A stretch of DNA of 64,000 nucleotides from Bog-473 sp035551835 (GTDB taxonomy: Bacteria; Actinomycetota; Acidimicrobiia; Acidimicrobiales; RAAP-2), in NCBI GenBank assembly GCA_035551835.1, contig DASZMN010000014.1, positions 61,262 to 125,261 of the forward strand, written 5' to 3'. Of this stretch, positions 8,416 to 16,700 are shown in pieces. Position numbers and translations under genes: made by a program. Under the pieces are notes generated by a model. The model had not been told where the DNA came from and did no database searches. It saw only the letters and a program-made list of their open reading frames with translations. Position 1 is the first letter of the stretch. Each line of letters starts with the position of its first letter.

Positions 8416-9255
8416 CTAATTGCGTGCGGCGCGCGCCGCAGGGCGCCGGGCGACGAAGCAGCCGGAGTCCATCGACATCGTCACGACGCCACGATCGGCG
8501 CGGAAGCGCGAAGCGACCGCCTCGTCGAGCGCGGCCAGCTGCTCGGGGGTCGCTTCTTGCCCAGAGCGTGACGACCTGATGGACGCCACGACCGCGATGG
8601 GGTCATCACAAACGAGGGTGCTCGGATGCTGATGCCAGGCCACCTCCTCGAACGAGGTCGCCAGAATCGTTCTTCCGCTGGTGCGCCCGAAATGTTGGTC
8701 GACGAAGTCGGACGAGGACCAGCCGAACACCTGCCGCTCGATCTGGCGCATCACGTCGAGATGGTTCGCCCCGTTCGTCGCCGCGAGGAGGACGCCGTCG
8801 GGTCGCAGCACGCGGGCGAACTCGGACGCCGCCCCGATGGGCTCGGGCACGTGGTACAGCATGTGGTTCGCGACGACGACGTCGAAGGTTGCGTCGGGAT
8901 AGGGCAGTTCCTGCGCGTCGCAGGCCGTCGTGGCAACCAGTTCGAGCGAATCGATCGGGGCGACCACGCTCCGTGCTGCGTCCAGCATCCCCTCGGACAG
9001 GTCGGTCAGCGTCAAATGCAGGCGCGGGAGGAGGGGTGCGATGGTCCCCCACAGAAGGCCGGGTCCGCACCCCACTTCGAGGACCTCGCCGTCCTCGGGC
9101 CAGTCCACCAAGCCGGCCAGCCAGGGGTACCAAGGCTCGTCCGTCTTGGCGAAGCGAACGTGCAGGGCGATGCGCGCGTTGAGGTTCGTGGGATCCTTGT
9201 ACTGCTTCTCGCGCAGATAGGAGGCGTCGGTGCCCAAGCCCTCGCGTCGCGTCAT
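8416..9255 (-). CDS. class I SAM-dependent methyltransferase
   Basis: A 279-residue protein with a Methyltransf_11-type core. Motif I is VLEVGCGPGLLWG, followed by LTLTDLSEGMLDAA (acidic residue contacting the SAM ribose), FDVVVANHMLYHVPEP and ARVLRPDGVLLAATNG. Its ATG overlaps the stop of the GNAT gene (ATGA), so both are likely one transcript read leftwards. The substrate cannot be deduced; it resembles small-molecule methyltransferases. About 60 N-terminal residues precede the SAM-binding core. Confidence 0.85.
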   Translation of the reverse strand: MTRREGLGTDASYLREKQYKDPTNLNARIALHVRFAKTDEPWYPWLAGLVDWPEDGEVLEVGCGPGLLWGTIAPLLPRLHLTLTDLSEGMLDAARSVVAPIDSLELVATTACDAQELPYPDATFDVVVANHMLYHVPEPIGAASEFARVLRPDGVLLAATNGANHLDVMRQIERQVFGWSSSDFVDQHFGRTSGRTILATSFEEVAWHQHPSTLVCDDPIAVVASIRSSRSGQEATPEQLAALDEAVASRFRADRGVVTMSMDSGCFVARRPAARAARN

Positions 9256-9749
9256 CGGGCTTCGGGCAGGCGCGGCGCGATGGCCTTGACCATCTGGAGG
9301 GCGGGATTTCCCGGCTGCCACAGGTCGGCGAACTCCTCGAGCGGCCGGAAGCCGCAGGCCAGGTAGAACGCCCGGGTCTTGACGTACCCGGGGTCGGGGT
9401 GGCGCGGGCTGAGCGTCTTCACCTGGAGGAACTCGTAGTCCCGCGCCCGGAGCCAGGTCTCGGCGAACTCCACCATCTGGCGCCCGATTCCCTCCCGGTG
9501 GTGTTCGGGCACGACGCCCATGACGTAGACCTCGGCGGCGTAGGGAGTGTGGGTGACGAGGGTCAGGATCCCGACGTCGTCGCCGTGGAGCGTCGTGACC
9601 AGGGTGGGATTCGTATCGGCCTTGGCGACGTAGTCCTCGACGGACTCGGGGACGCCGAACCACGTCGGCAGCGTGGCGAGCACGCGTCGGCATATTGCGC
9701 CGGCACCCTCGGACTGGACCCGGAGCTGGAATCCGGGTGTCGTCACCAC
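9252..9749 (-). CDS. GNAT-family N-acetyltransferase
   Basis: A 165-residue acetyltransferase. The acetyl-CoA-binding motif A is VMGVVPEHHREGIGRQMVEFAE (R/Q-x-x-G-x-G/A pattern). The ARDYEFLQVKTL strand and a C-terminal TRAFYLACGFRPLEEF follow, as is usual for GNAT proteins with small-molecule or protein substrates. The first of two adjacent GTG codons was taken as the start. It is the leading gene of a two-gene unit with the following methyltransferase. Confidence 0.85.
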   Translation of the reverse strand: MVTTPGFQLRVQSEGAGAICRRVLATLPTWFGVPESVEDYVAKADTNPTLVTTLHGDDVGILTLVTHTPYAAEVYVMGVVPEHHREGIGRQMVEFAETWLRARDYEFLQVKTLSPRHPDPGYVKTRAFYLACGFRPLEEFADLWQPGNPALQMVKAIAPRLPEAR

Positions 9750-9783
9750 GTCCCCAGCTTGCCTCGGTGCGGAGGGGGCGCGC

Positions 9784-11337
9784 TCAGAGCGCTCTCTGCA
9801 CGCCCTCCCAGTAGGGGTCGCGCAGCTTGCGCTTGTAGAGCTTGCCGTTGGGGTCGCGAGGCATCTCGTTGGTGAAGTCGACCGTCTTGGGCGTCTTGAA
9901 CTTGGCCAGCTTGTCGCGGCAGAAGGCGAGGATCTCCTCGGCCAGCTCGTCGCCGGGCTCCACGCCCTCGGCCGGCTCGATCACCGCCTTGACCTCCTCG
10001 CCCCAGTCCTCGTTGGGAATGCCGAACACCGCAGCGTCGCCCACCTTGGGGTGCGAGAGGAGCACATTCTCGATCTCGGCCGGGTAGATGTTGGCGCCGC
10101 CGGAGATGATCATGTCGATCTTGCGGTCGCGCAGGAACAGGAACCCGTCCTCGTCGATGAGCCCGACGTCGCCGACGGTGAAGAAGGAACCGATCCGGTT
10201 CTTCTTCGTCTTCTCCTTGTCGCCGTGGTACTCGAAGCTGGCCGTCCCCATCGACATGTAGACCGTGCCGATAACGTTCGGCTCCTCGATGCGATTGCCT
10301 TCGTCGTCGAAGATGGCGATCTCGCTGATCGGCCACGGCTTGCCGACGGTGCCGGGCTTCTGCAGCCACTCCTCCGCCGTGACGAGCGTGCCGCCACCCT
10401 CGCTGGCCGCGTAGTACTCGTCGACCGCGTTGCCCCACCAGGCGATCATCTTGTGCTTCACGTCGATGGGGCACGGAGCCGCCGCGTGGATCATGTGGCG
10501 CAACGACGACATGTCGTACTTGGCGCGCACGTCTTCGGGCAGGGCCAGCAGCCGGTGGAATTGCGTGGGGACCATGTGCGACGTGGTCACCCGCTGCTCT
10601 TCGATGAGGCGCAGCATGTCCTCGGGGCTCCATTTGTCCATGACCACGACGGTGTGGCCGAGGTGCAGCGACGCGCTGCCGAAGCGCAAGACGGCCGTGT
10701 GGTACAGCGGCGAACCGACGATGTGGACATTGTCGTCCTGGGGTTGGATGGAGAAGAGGAAGAGCAACCCCGCCAGCCCGAGCGCGGCCTGCTCCGGGGT
10801 GACCCCCATGAGCGGGCGGTAGATCCCCTTGGGGTTGCCCGTGGTGCCCGAGGTGTAGTTCATGACGTCGCCCACGGTTCGGTCCTCGGGCAGCGTCGTG
10901 GGCTGGGCGTCGCGGAACGCGGCGTAGGGCGTGAACCCCGCGAGGTCGCCGACGGCCAGCCGACCCGACGCCTCGATCCCCGCCTCGTCCGCGGCGGCCG
11001 TGGCGACCTCGGCGAAGCGCTCGTGCGCGACGAACGCCTTGGCGCCCGAGTCCTTGAGGATGTACGCCACCTCGGGAGCGACCAGGTGGAAGTTGATGGG
11101 GACCAGGTACCAGCCCGCCTGGAGGGCGGCGAGGTAGATCTCGATCATCTCGCCGCCGTTCGGCAGCAGGGTCGCAATGACGTCCCCCGTCCCGAAGCCC
11201 TGGGCGCGCAGGGCGTGCACCACCTGGTTGGCCCGGCCCAACAGCTCGCCGGCCGTCACCTCGTCCCCCTCGGGGGTGACGAGGGCCAGGTAGTCGGGGT
11301 CTTCCTGGGCCAGCGCCCAGAAGCCGAGGTCACCCAT
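9784..11337 (-). CDS. acyl-CoA synthetase (FadD-type, AMP-forming)
   Basis: A 517-residue AMP-forming ligase that activates a carboxylic acid to its CoA thioester. The P-loop-like motif is YTSGTTGNPKG, the A5 region is YYAASEGGG, and the A7/A8 region is GDVGLIDEDGFLFLRDRKIDMIISGGANIYP. The conserved Lys is in RDPNGKLYKRKLR. ATG 11337 was preferred to an upstream frame extension because AAGGAG precedes it by about 8 bases. The gene is transcribed away from the KstR-like site at 11402-11415, which suggests a sterol or sterol-side-chain acid as substrate. I cannot assign it to a specific FadD. Confidence 0.9.
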   Translation of the reverse strand: MGDLGFWALAQEDPDYLALVTPEGDEVTAGELLGRANQVVHALRAQGFGTGDVIATLLPNGGEMIEIYLAALQAGWYLVPINFHLVAPEVAYILKDSGAKAFVAHERFAEVATAAADEAGIEASGRLAVGDLAGFTPYAAFRDAQPTTLPEDRTVGDVMNYTSGTTGNPKGIYRPLMGVTPEQAALGLAGLLFLFSIQPQDDNVHIVGSPLYHTAVLRFGSASLHLGHTVVVMDKWSPEDMLRLIEEQRVTTSHMVPTQFHRLLALPEDVRAKYDMSSLRHMIHAAAPCPIDVKHKMIAWWGNAVDEYYAASEGGGTLVTAEEWLQKPGTVGKPWPISEIAIFDDEGNRIEEPNVIGTVYMSMGTASFEYHGDKEKTKKNRIGSFFTVGDVGLIDEDGFLFLRDRKIDMIISGGANIYPAEIENVLLSHPKVGDAAVFGIPNEDWGEEVKAVIEPAEGVEPGDELAEEILAFCRDKLAKFKTPKTVDFTNEMPRDPNGKLYKRKLRDPYWEGVQRAL

Positions 11338-11401
11338 CTGCAGTCTCCTTGGAGGTCTCGCGTCGCCGAGGCACAAATGGCAGCCCCCGCCCCCCGCAGG
11401 C

Positions 11402-11415
11402 TAGAACGTGTTCTA
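11402..11415. promoter_or_regulatory. KstR-like operator between divergent fadD and SDR genes
   Basis: TAGAACGTGTTCTA is a perfect 6+6 inverted repeat around GT. It fits the KstR consensus TnnAACnnGTTnnA exactly. It lies 65 bases upstream of both the leftward acyl-CoA synthetase start and the rightward dehydrogenase start, so one repressor could control both. Confidence 0.75.
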
Positions 11416-11480
11416 ACTTACGGCAATTTGTTACCCGGTGGCCCAACGGCCCGGGCGACGAACGATCAGGAGATTCCACC

Positions 11481-12389
11481 ATGACAGGTTTCCTCGCGGG
11501 CAAGGTCGTCGCGGTCACGGGAGGCGGCGGGGGCATCGGGCGCGCCGTCGCGCTGGCCGCCGCCGCCGACGGCGCCAAGGTGCTGGTCGCCGACTACGGC
11601 GTCGGCATGGCGGGGGAGGATCCGAGCAGCGAGGTGGCCGATGCCGTCGTCGCCGAGATCACCAAGGCGGGCGGTGAAGCGCTCGCGGTGGCCGACGACA
11701 TCTCGAGGATGGAGGCGGGTGAGCGCCTGATCGCCACCGCAGTCGAGAGATACGGCCGGATCGACGGCGTGGTTGCCATCGCGGGGATCTTGCGCGAGCG
11801 GATGCTCTTCAACATGTCCGAGGACGAGTGGGACGCCGTGATCACCACCCACATGAAGGGCCACTTCACGGTCTTCCGGGCCGCTGCCGCGGTGATGCGC
11901 AAGCAGGAAGGTGGCGGCGCGCTCATCGGGTTCACGTCCGGCGCCTTTGCCGGCAGCGTGGCCCAGGCCAATTACGCCGCGGCCAAGGGCGGGATCGTCT
12001 CACTGGTCCGCTCGGCGGCGGCCGGCCTCTACCGCTACGGCGTGACGGCGAACGCGATCGCCCCGGTGGCCAGGACCCGGATGTCGGCCAACGTGCCCCA
12101 GGACCTGGCCGAGATGGGCGACCCCGAAGACGTGGCGCCGATGGTCGTCTACCTCCTGAGCGACCAGGCCAAGCACGTGACGGGCCAGGTCTACACCGTC
12201 GTCGGTTCGAAGATCGCCGTGTGGAACCAGCCGGCGGAGGTGCGGGCGATGTGGGCCGAGGGACGCTGGACGCCCGAGCAGATTGCCGAGCGGCTCGATT
12301 CGAACATCGGCCAGGAGCGGATGGGACTGATCGACAAGCTCGAAGAGATCCGGCAGGCGGCGGCGTCGGGGGAGAAGCCGAACGCCTGA
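11481..12389 (+). CDS. short-chain dehydrogenase, Hsd4A-like
   Basis: A 302-residue SDR. The NAD-binding glycine motif is VTGGGGGIGRA, the catalytic Tyr/Lys pair is in NYAAAKGG, and the Ser is in GFTSGAF. The stretch RMLFNMSEDEWDAVITTHMKGHF is nearly the same as in M. tuberculosis Rv3502c (Hsd4A) as I recall it. That enzyme oxidises the 3-hydroxyacyl-CoA of the cholesterol side chain and 17-hydroxysteroids. About 50 residues follow the core (PEQIAERLDSNIGQERMG), of unknown role. The start has a GGAGAT element nearby. It is divergent from the acyl-CoA synthetase with a KstR-like site between them. Confidence 0.8.
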   Translation: MTGFLAGKVVAVTGGGGGIGRAVALAAAADGAKVLVADYGVGMAGEDPSSEVADAVVAEITKAGGEALAVADDISRMEAGERLIATAVERYGRIDGVVAIAGILRERMLFNMSEDEWDAVITTHMKGHFTVFRAAAAVMRKQEGGGALIGFTSGAFAGSVAQANYAAAKGGIVSLVRSAAAGLYRYGVTANAIAPVARTRMSANVPQDLAEMGDPEDVAPMVVYLLSDQAKHVTGQVYTVVGSKIAVWNQPAEVRAMWAEGRWTPEQIAERLDSNIGQERMGLIDKLEEIRQAAASGEKPNA

Positions 12390-12581
12390 CCCCCCGGGGG
12401 ACTGCGGGCGACGCACCGGCTCCCGGTGGCGGCTGTCGTTGTGCATTGCGGTCGCTCTACCGAAGCATGGGGAAATATGTAGGGCAGACTTCAAGATGTA
12501 CGAAGCCCTACCGGACGGCGGCGAAATCGGAAGAGCACGGCCGATGCACCGGGAAGGCACGCCCGGCGGAGGCCGGTCGCC

Positions 12582-12926
12582 TCAGGTGACGGAGCGCAAC
12601 GCCGGGCGGGGCCGCACGGCGCTGTAGACCTCGAGGGAGTTCCCCTCGTGGTGGGCCCCCACCACCGCGGCGGGACCGGCGTCCTGAGCGTCGAAGACCC
12701 GCCGCATGTTCTGGCCCCAGGACACGGCCGAGCGTGCGATGTGCCGGTCCGGCTGCTCCCAAGGTGGGATGCACAGCTCGATCTGGTATATCGGCTCGAA
12801 GGTCACGACGTGGGTGGTGGCCCCTCCGTGGGTGGCCGTCCACTCCCGCTTCTCTTCGTCGCTCCAAGTCCTCTCGGTGTTCATGGGCTCGCTCGTGGTC
12901 GGTATCCAGGGCTGGACCGTGGCCAT
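12582..12926 (-). CDS. hypothetical protein
   Basis: A protein of 114 residues, or 100 if it starts at the second methionine. I do not recognise it. It contains a Trp-rich N-terminal half (TERTWSDEEKREWTATHGG) and an ELCIPPWEQPDRHIARSAVSWG segment. It has one Cys and no membrane span. It converges with the Hsd4A-like gene, and an inverted repeat lies between the two. Confidence 0.5.
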   Translation of the reverse strand: MATVQPWIPTTSEPMNTERTWSDEEKREWTATHGGATTHVVTFEPIYQIELCIPPWEQPDRHIARSAVSWGQNMRRVFDAQDAGPAAVVGAHHEGNSLEVYSAVRPRPALRSVT

Positions 12927-13245
12927 CGCGCACGTACCCCCTCTCTCCCGCCGTTTCCGTTACATCGGGAGAAGCGCGGAGCGAGCCCAGACTTGCGCAT
13001 CGTTCATGCAATTTCCGATTTGACCTGGTCTTGGATATCCCCGCGCCGGGATCCCGCGATGGCGCAACACCCTTGCGGTATCGCCCCGTGTGAACGGCAG
13101 CCGACCGTGACGCGACGAGGCCCTGCGGATCCACCATCACCGCGGCGACGCTCCCTAATTTCAGCGGCGGCGCAAGAACGGCTCGCCGAGCGCAGTTCCC
13201 CTGACGAGGGGCGGGTCGGAACGTCGAGGAAAGGGGCACGCAGTC
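12927..13245. other. intergenic stretch, nothing recognised
   Basis: About 320 bases between two small uncharacterised genes. I see no convincing coding sequence, RNA gene or repeat. The AT content is slightly higher around 13000-13030. It probably holds the promoters of the flanking genes. Confidence 0.4.
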
Positions 13246-13428
13246 GTGGACACACGAATCGAAGAAGCGACGGCGCATGGTCCCGAGCACTCCGAGGCCA
13301 TTCCTGAGATCCGCCCGTGGCGCGAGGTGGGCTGGATCTTCAGGGACGGCGCCGCACTGGCGATCGAACGCCAGGGCGACCGCATCCGCGCCCGAAGTGC
13401 CCGGTTGTCACACTTGCGCGAGGAGTAA
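13246..13428 (+). CDS. small hypothetical protein
   Basis: A 60-residue frame starting at GTG, with AGGAAAGG about 12 bases upstream. The sequence has a hydrophobic/aromatic core (PWREVGWIFRDGAALAIERQGDRI) like a small beta-structured domain and a basic C-terminal tail. It has no known family. The ribosome-binding site and sensible amino-acid composition are the only support, and it may not be a real gene. Confidence 0.35.
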   Translation: MDTRIEEATAHGPEHSEAIPEIRPWREVGWIFRDGAALAIERQGDRIRARSARLSHLREE

Positions 13429-13449
13429 CGACAGGGCACCGCCCGCGCC

Positions 13450-14367
13450 TCAGGTCGGCCGACGGGCCTCCCCGCGCGTCGCCAGGGCGTCGTGGATCAA
13501 CGGGTCGGCGAGGGCGCCCGCTCCGAGTTCGGGGTTGCTGGCACTCGCCTCGAGCTGGTCGCCGGCGTGGTGGGTCTCGAGCCACTCGAGCCAGCGCGTG
13601 CGGGTCCGCCAGAGGATGACCGCGCCCGACACGACCAGCAGGACACCCGCCAGTTGGACGAGGTCCGAACCGAGGCGGCCGTCCTCGCCGAGCCAGAGGT
13701 GCTCGTCGAGAGAGCGCTCAATGCCCCAAAGGATCATCCCCGTCCCGATGACGATCCCGGGCGGGTAGCCGAATCGGCGTGAGCCGTCAGGCCAACGGTC
13801 GAGGTGCCGTTCGATCGCGATGAGGACCAAGAAGACGGCGAAGTCCTCGAGGGCTTGGAAGACGGGCACGGGAAGGCGCCTGCCGACCTGGCCGGCGTAG
13901 TACATGCCGAACCACTGGTTCGTCGGGTGCCCGCCGCCGGCGACCATGAGTTGGGGGCCGAGCAGGCGGCCGATGGCCCAGGAGGCCATGAGGACGGGGG
14001 CGGCCAGATCGAGGGCACGACCGAGGGAGAGCTCCGGGCAGCGGCGCCGCGTGAGGATGATCCCGGTGGGGACGGCGAAGAGCAGCCCGCCGAAGGAGGA
14101 GAGCCCCCCGTGCCAGATGGCGAACACGTCGCCGGGGTTGGCCGTGTAGTAGCTCAGGTTGGTGAGGACGTGGAGCGCGCGGGCACCCACGACGGCGGCC
14201 AGGATGATCCAGAGGAAGACCGGCACGAACCAGTCGGTGCGGTAGCCGGAGCGCCTGAGCCGCCTCTCGAAATAGGTGAAGCCGAACCAGAACGTGAGCG
14301 CGAGGCCGATGCCGTAGGTGTGGACCTGGAGCGGTCCGATGTGGAAGTCGACGGGGATCGGTTTCAT
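13450..14367 (-). CDS. lgt: divergent prolipoprotein diacylglyceryl transferase (Lgt-like)
   Basis: A 305-residue polytopic membrane protein with about seven hydrophobic helices. It follows the Lgt layout: VDFHIGPLQVHTYGIGLAL at the start, IWHGGLSSFGG in the middle, an AIGRLLGP segment at the usual GRxxN position, and a late GMILWGIERSLDEH helix. Lgt moves diacylglycerol from phosphatidylglycerol onto the lipobox Cys. The Asn that normally follows the GR motif is absent and the loop after it is GGGHPTNQWFG. It may be a divergent Lgt or a paralogue with another job. Confidence 0.72.
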   Translation of the reverse strand: MKPIPVDFHIGPLQVHTYGIGLALTFWFGFTYFERRLRRSGYRTDWFVPVFLWIILAAVVGARALHVLTNLSYYTANPGDVFAIWHGGLSSFGGLLFAVPTGIILTRRRCPELSLGRALDLAAPVLMASWAIGRLLGPQLMVAGGGHPTNQWFGMYYAGQVGRRLPVPVFQALEDFAVFLVLIAIERHLDRWPDGSRRFGYPPGIVIGTGMILWGIERSLDEHLWLGEDGRLGSDLVQLAGVLLVVSGAVILWRTRTRWLEWLETHHAGDQLEASASNPELGAGALADPLIHDALATRGEARRPT

Positions 14368-14500
14368 GGCGGCGGCTCAGTCCAGGTTACGACGGCAGGG
14401 ACGAGGAATGCGGCCGGCCGGGAGCTTCGGGGCTGCGGGAGGCAGGCGGAGCGGAGAAGGAGGATCGGCAGGTGGCGGAGCGCGGGGGCGGAGCGGGGAG

Positions 14501-15688
14501 CTACGGCCGGCCGGCGCCGACGAAGCCGTCGCCCAGGCGCAGGCCGGTGAGCCAGACGGAGGCGCCGGTGTAGGGGGCCTCGATCATCGTGCCGCCGCCG
14601 ACGTACATGGCGACGTGCTCGGAGCCACCGGGGCCGTAGAAGAGGAGATCGCCCGGCTGGAGGTCGCTCACCGGCACCGGCGCCGAGTCCGACATCTGGG
14701 CGCCCGAGTAGTGCGGCAGACCCACGCCGACCTGGCCCCACGACCATGCGGTCAGACCCGAGCAGTCGAAGCCGGGGCTCGCCGAGCCCTTGGGGGACTC
14801 ACCGCCCCAGACGTAGGGGACGCCGATCTGGCTCTCCGCCGCCTGCACGGCGCCCTCGCCACCCGCTGCGGTCGGCGGCGGGGCCGCCTGGGACAGGCCC
14901 GCCAGCTGCGTGCCGCCGGAGCCACCGCCGGACGAGCTCGGCGCGGCCGCGGCGACGGCCGCCGCAGCCTGCCGCTGTTGGGCGGCCTTGACGGCGGCGG
15001 CGGCTTCCTCGTCCTGCTGCTGCTTGACCAGGCTGGCGATCTGCCCCTGTTCCTGGGACAGCGCGTTCTTCTGGCTCGCGATGGCCTGTGTGTTGGCGCT
15101 GACCGCAGCCTGTTCGGCGTTCAGTTGTGTCTGGGCCTGCGCCTGCTCACCGTTCAGCTGCGCCTCTTGCGTGTTCAGCTGGTTCTCGGCGGTGTGCAGC
15201 TTGTCGACCGCGAGGGTGATGTTGCCCTCGGCGATCTGGTTGTACTCGTTCGACGCACCCAGCGTCTGCTGGTTGCCGCTGAAGATCGGGTTCTGCGTGG
15301 AGGCCGTCCCGTTGGAGATGTAGTTGGCGACCGCTGCCTTGGCCAGCGTGGACTTGTCCTTCCCCACCTGTTGCTGGTCGGAAGCGATGTTCGCCTTGGT
15401 GGTCTGGATGCTCGAGTTGATCTGCGACAGGTGGACCTGCGCCGCGTCGTACTGCTGGCTCAACGCGGACATCTGGTTCTGCGCCTGTGTCAGCTGTGTC
15501 TCGATGGCAGCCGCTTTGGCCTTTGCGTCGGAGATCTGGTCACCGACGGCGGGACGCGCCAAACCAAGCACAGTGCTCGACAACACTGTGACGACGGTCA
15601 ACGCGGGGACACCTACCCGCCGGAGCAGCCGTGCGCTCCTTAAAGACCGCGGCGTCGAGTGGGGCATTGCCCGCTCTACGTCAGTCAC
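14501..15688 (-). CDS. secreted NlpC/P60 peptidoglycan endopeptidase
   Basis: A 395-residue protein (GTG start; ATG at codon 8 is an alternative). An N-terminal arginine-rich stretch and hydrophobic segment look like a signal peptide. Residues about 50-260 are a Gln/Ala-rich coiled coil, as in RipA-type proteins. An Ala/Gly/Ser linker follows. The last ~120 residues are NlpC/P60, with the catalytic Cys in FDCSGLTAWSW and the His in SEHVAMYVG. Such enzymes cut D-Glu-mesoDAP bonds during cell separation. A leader of some 150-200 bases separates it from the divergent hydrolase gene. Confidence 0.9.
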   Translation of the reverse strand: MTDVERAMPHSTPRSLRSARLLRRVGVPALTVVTVLSSTVLGLARPAVGDQISDAKAKAAAIETQLTQAQNQMSALSQQYDAAQVHLSQINSSIQTTKANIASDQQQVGKDKSTLAKAAVANYISNGTASTQNPIFSGNQQTLGASNEYNQIAEGNITLAVDKLHTAENQLNTQEAQLNGEQAQAQTQLNAEQAAVSANTQAIASQKNALSQEQGQIASLVKQQQDEEAAAAVKAAQQRQAAAAVAAAAPSSSGGGSGGTQLAGLSQAAPPPTAAGGEGAVQAAESQIGVPYVWGGESPKGSASPGFDCSGLTAWSWGQVGVGLPHYSGAQMSDSAPVPVSDLQPGDLLFYGPGGSEHVAMYVGGGTMIEAPYTGASVWLTGLRLGDGFVGAGRP

Positions 15689-15891
15689 GATGGGTCATAT
15701 GTTTAGTGGAACCCCCCGGTGGTTTCAAACACCCTTGGTGAGTAATCCCTGTTTAAGGTCGTACTGCCGGTGCGAAACTGCAGGTAACGCACCGAAAACA
15801 AATTTCTGAACTTTCGCAACGAGGGGGCGTCAATGAAAGTGTCAATGAAAGAGCAGAACGGAAAGCCACCACGGGAACTACGGTCGGACGC
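15689..15891. promoter_or_regulatory. divergent intergenic region with a hairpin
   Basis: This 203-base region separates the NlpC/P60 gene from the dienelactone hydrolase gene. It is AT-richer than its surroundings. It holds an inverted repeat, CGGTGCG (15768-15774) and CGCACCG (15788-15794), that could form a 7-bp stem in the NlpC leader. I did not find the conserved core of the c-di-AMP (ydaO) riboswitch that often precedes such genes in actinobacteria. Confidence 0.35.
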
Positions 15892-16587
15892 ATGCCTCAG
15901 ATTGGACAAATGATCGAATTTCCGAGCAACGGTTCGACCGCCGGTGGCTACCTGGCGGTGCCCGAAAACGGTAACGGACCTGGTGTCGTCGTAATTCAAG
16001 AGTGGTGGGGGCTCGTGGATCACATCAAGGACGTGTGCGACCGCTTCGCCGCGGCCGGTTTCGTCGCGTTGGCACCGGACCTCTACCACGGCCACAAGGT
16101 GGTACCCGGTGAGCCCGACGAAGCGGGCAAGGCGATGATGGCCATGAAGATGGACCAGGCGGCTCGCGACCTGAGTGGCGCCGTCGACGAGCTGTTGCGG
16201 CGCAGCGCGGCCGACACGGTGGGTGTCATCGGCTTTTGCATGGGCGGCGGCTTGGCCCTCGTCCTGGCGACACAGCGGCCGGACGCGGTGGCCGCCGTCG
16301 TGCCGTGTTACGGCATCGTGCCGTGGCCGGACGCGCAGCCTGACTACGCGGCGATGTCGGCCGCGGTGCTCGGGCACTACGCAGAGAAAGACGAGTACTT
16401 CACGCCCGAGATGGCGAACGAGCTCGCGGCGCGACTGCGTGAGTTGGGCAAGTCGGTGGAGATCATCGTGTACCCGGGCGCCGACCACGCGTTCTTCAAC
16501 GACACGCGGCCTGAGGTCTACGACGCCGACGCGTCGGCCGCGTTGTGGGATCGCTCGCTGGCGTTCTTCTCCGAACACCTGAAGTAG
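15892..16587 (+). CDS. dienelactone hydrolase family protein
   Basis: A 231-residue alpha/beta hydrolase of the dienelactone hydrolase type. The nucleophile is Cys in GFCMGGG, with Glu in IQEWWG (the partner in the resting state), a late acid residue near YAEKDEYF, and His in GADHAFFND. Characterised members open dienelactones in chloro-aromatic or beta-ketoadipate pathways, but many actinobacterial copies are general carboxyl-ester hydrolases. No aromatic pathway genes lie next to it. It is cytoplasmic. Confidence 0.88.
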   Translation: MPQIGQMIEFPSNGSTAGGYLAVPENGNGPGVVVIQEWWGLVDHIKDVCDRFAAAGFVALAPDLYHGHKVVPGEPDEAGKAMMAMKMDQAARDLSGAVDELLRRSAADTVGVIGFCMGGGLALVLATQRPDAVAAVVPCYGIVPWPDAQPDYAAMSAAVLGHYAEKDEYFTPEMANELAARLRELGKSVEIIVYPGADHAFFNDTRPEVYDADASAALWDRSLAFFSEHLK

Positions 16588-16700
16588 CGCGACGCGGTGA
16601 CGCGTCACGCGGTCCACGTCGGGCCTGCGACGCGTGAGGCCCAGGGCGCCCGAAGGACCGCAGAAAAGCTCCCACAAGCCGTTTTGTTACCATCCGGGGC

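Noticed and set aside
9256..9693. An N-terminal extension of the methyltransferase at 8416
   Set aside because: It reads through the GNAT gene in another frame and is Arg/Pro-rich; the ATG at 9255 fits the four-base overlap.
15689..15895. A c-di-AMP (ydaO-type) riboswitch in front of the NlpC/P60 gene
   Set aside because: The conserved core sequences I know for that class were not found, only one simple hairpin.
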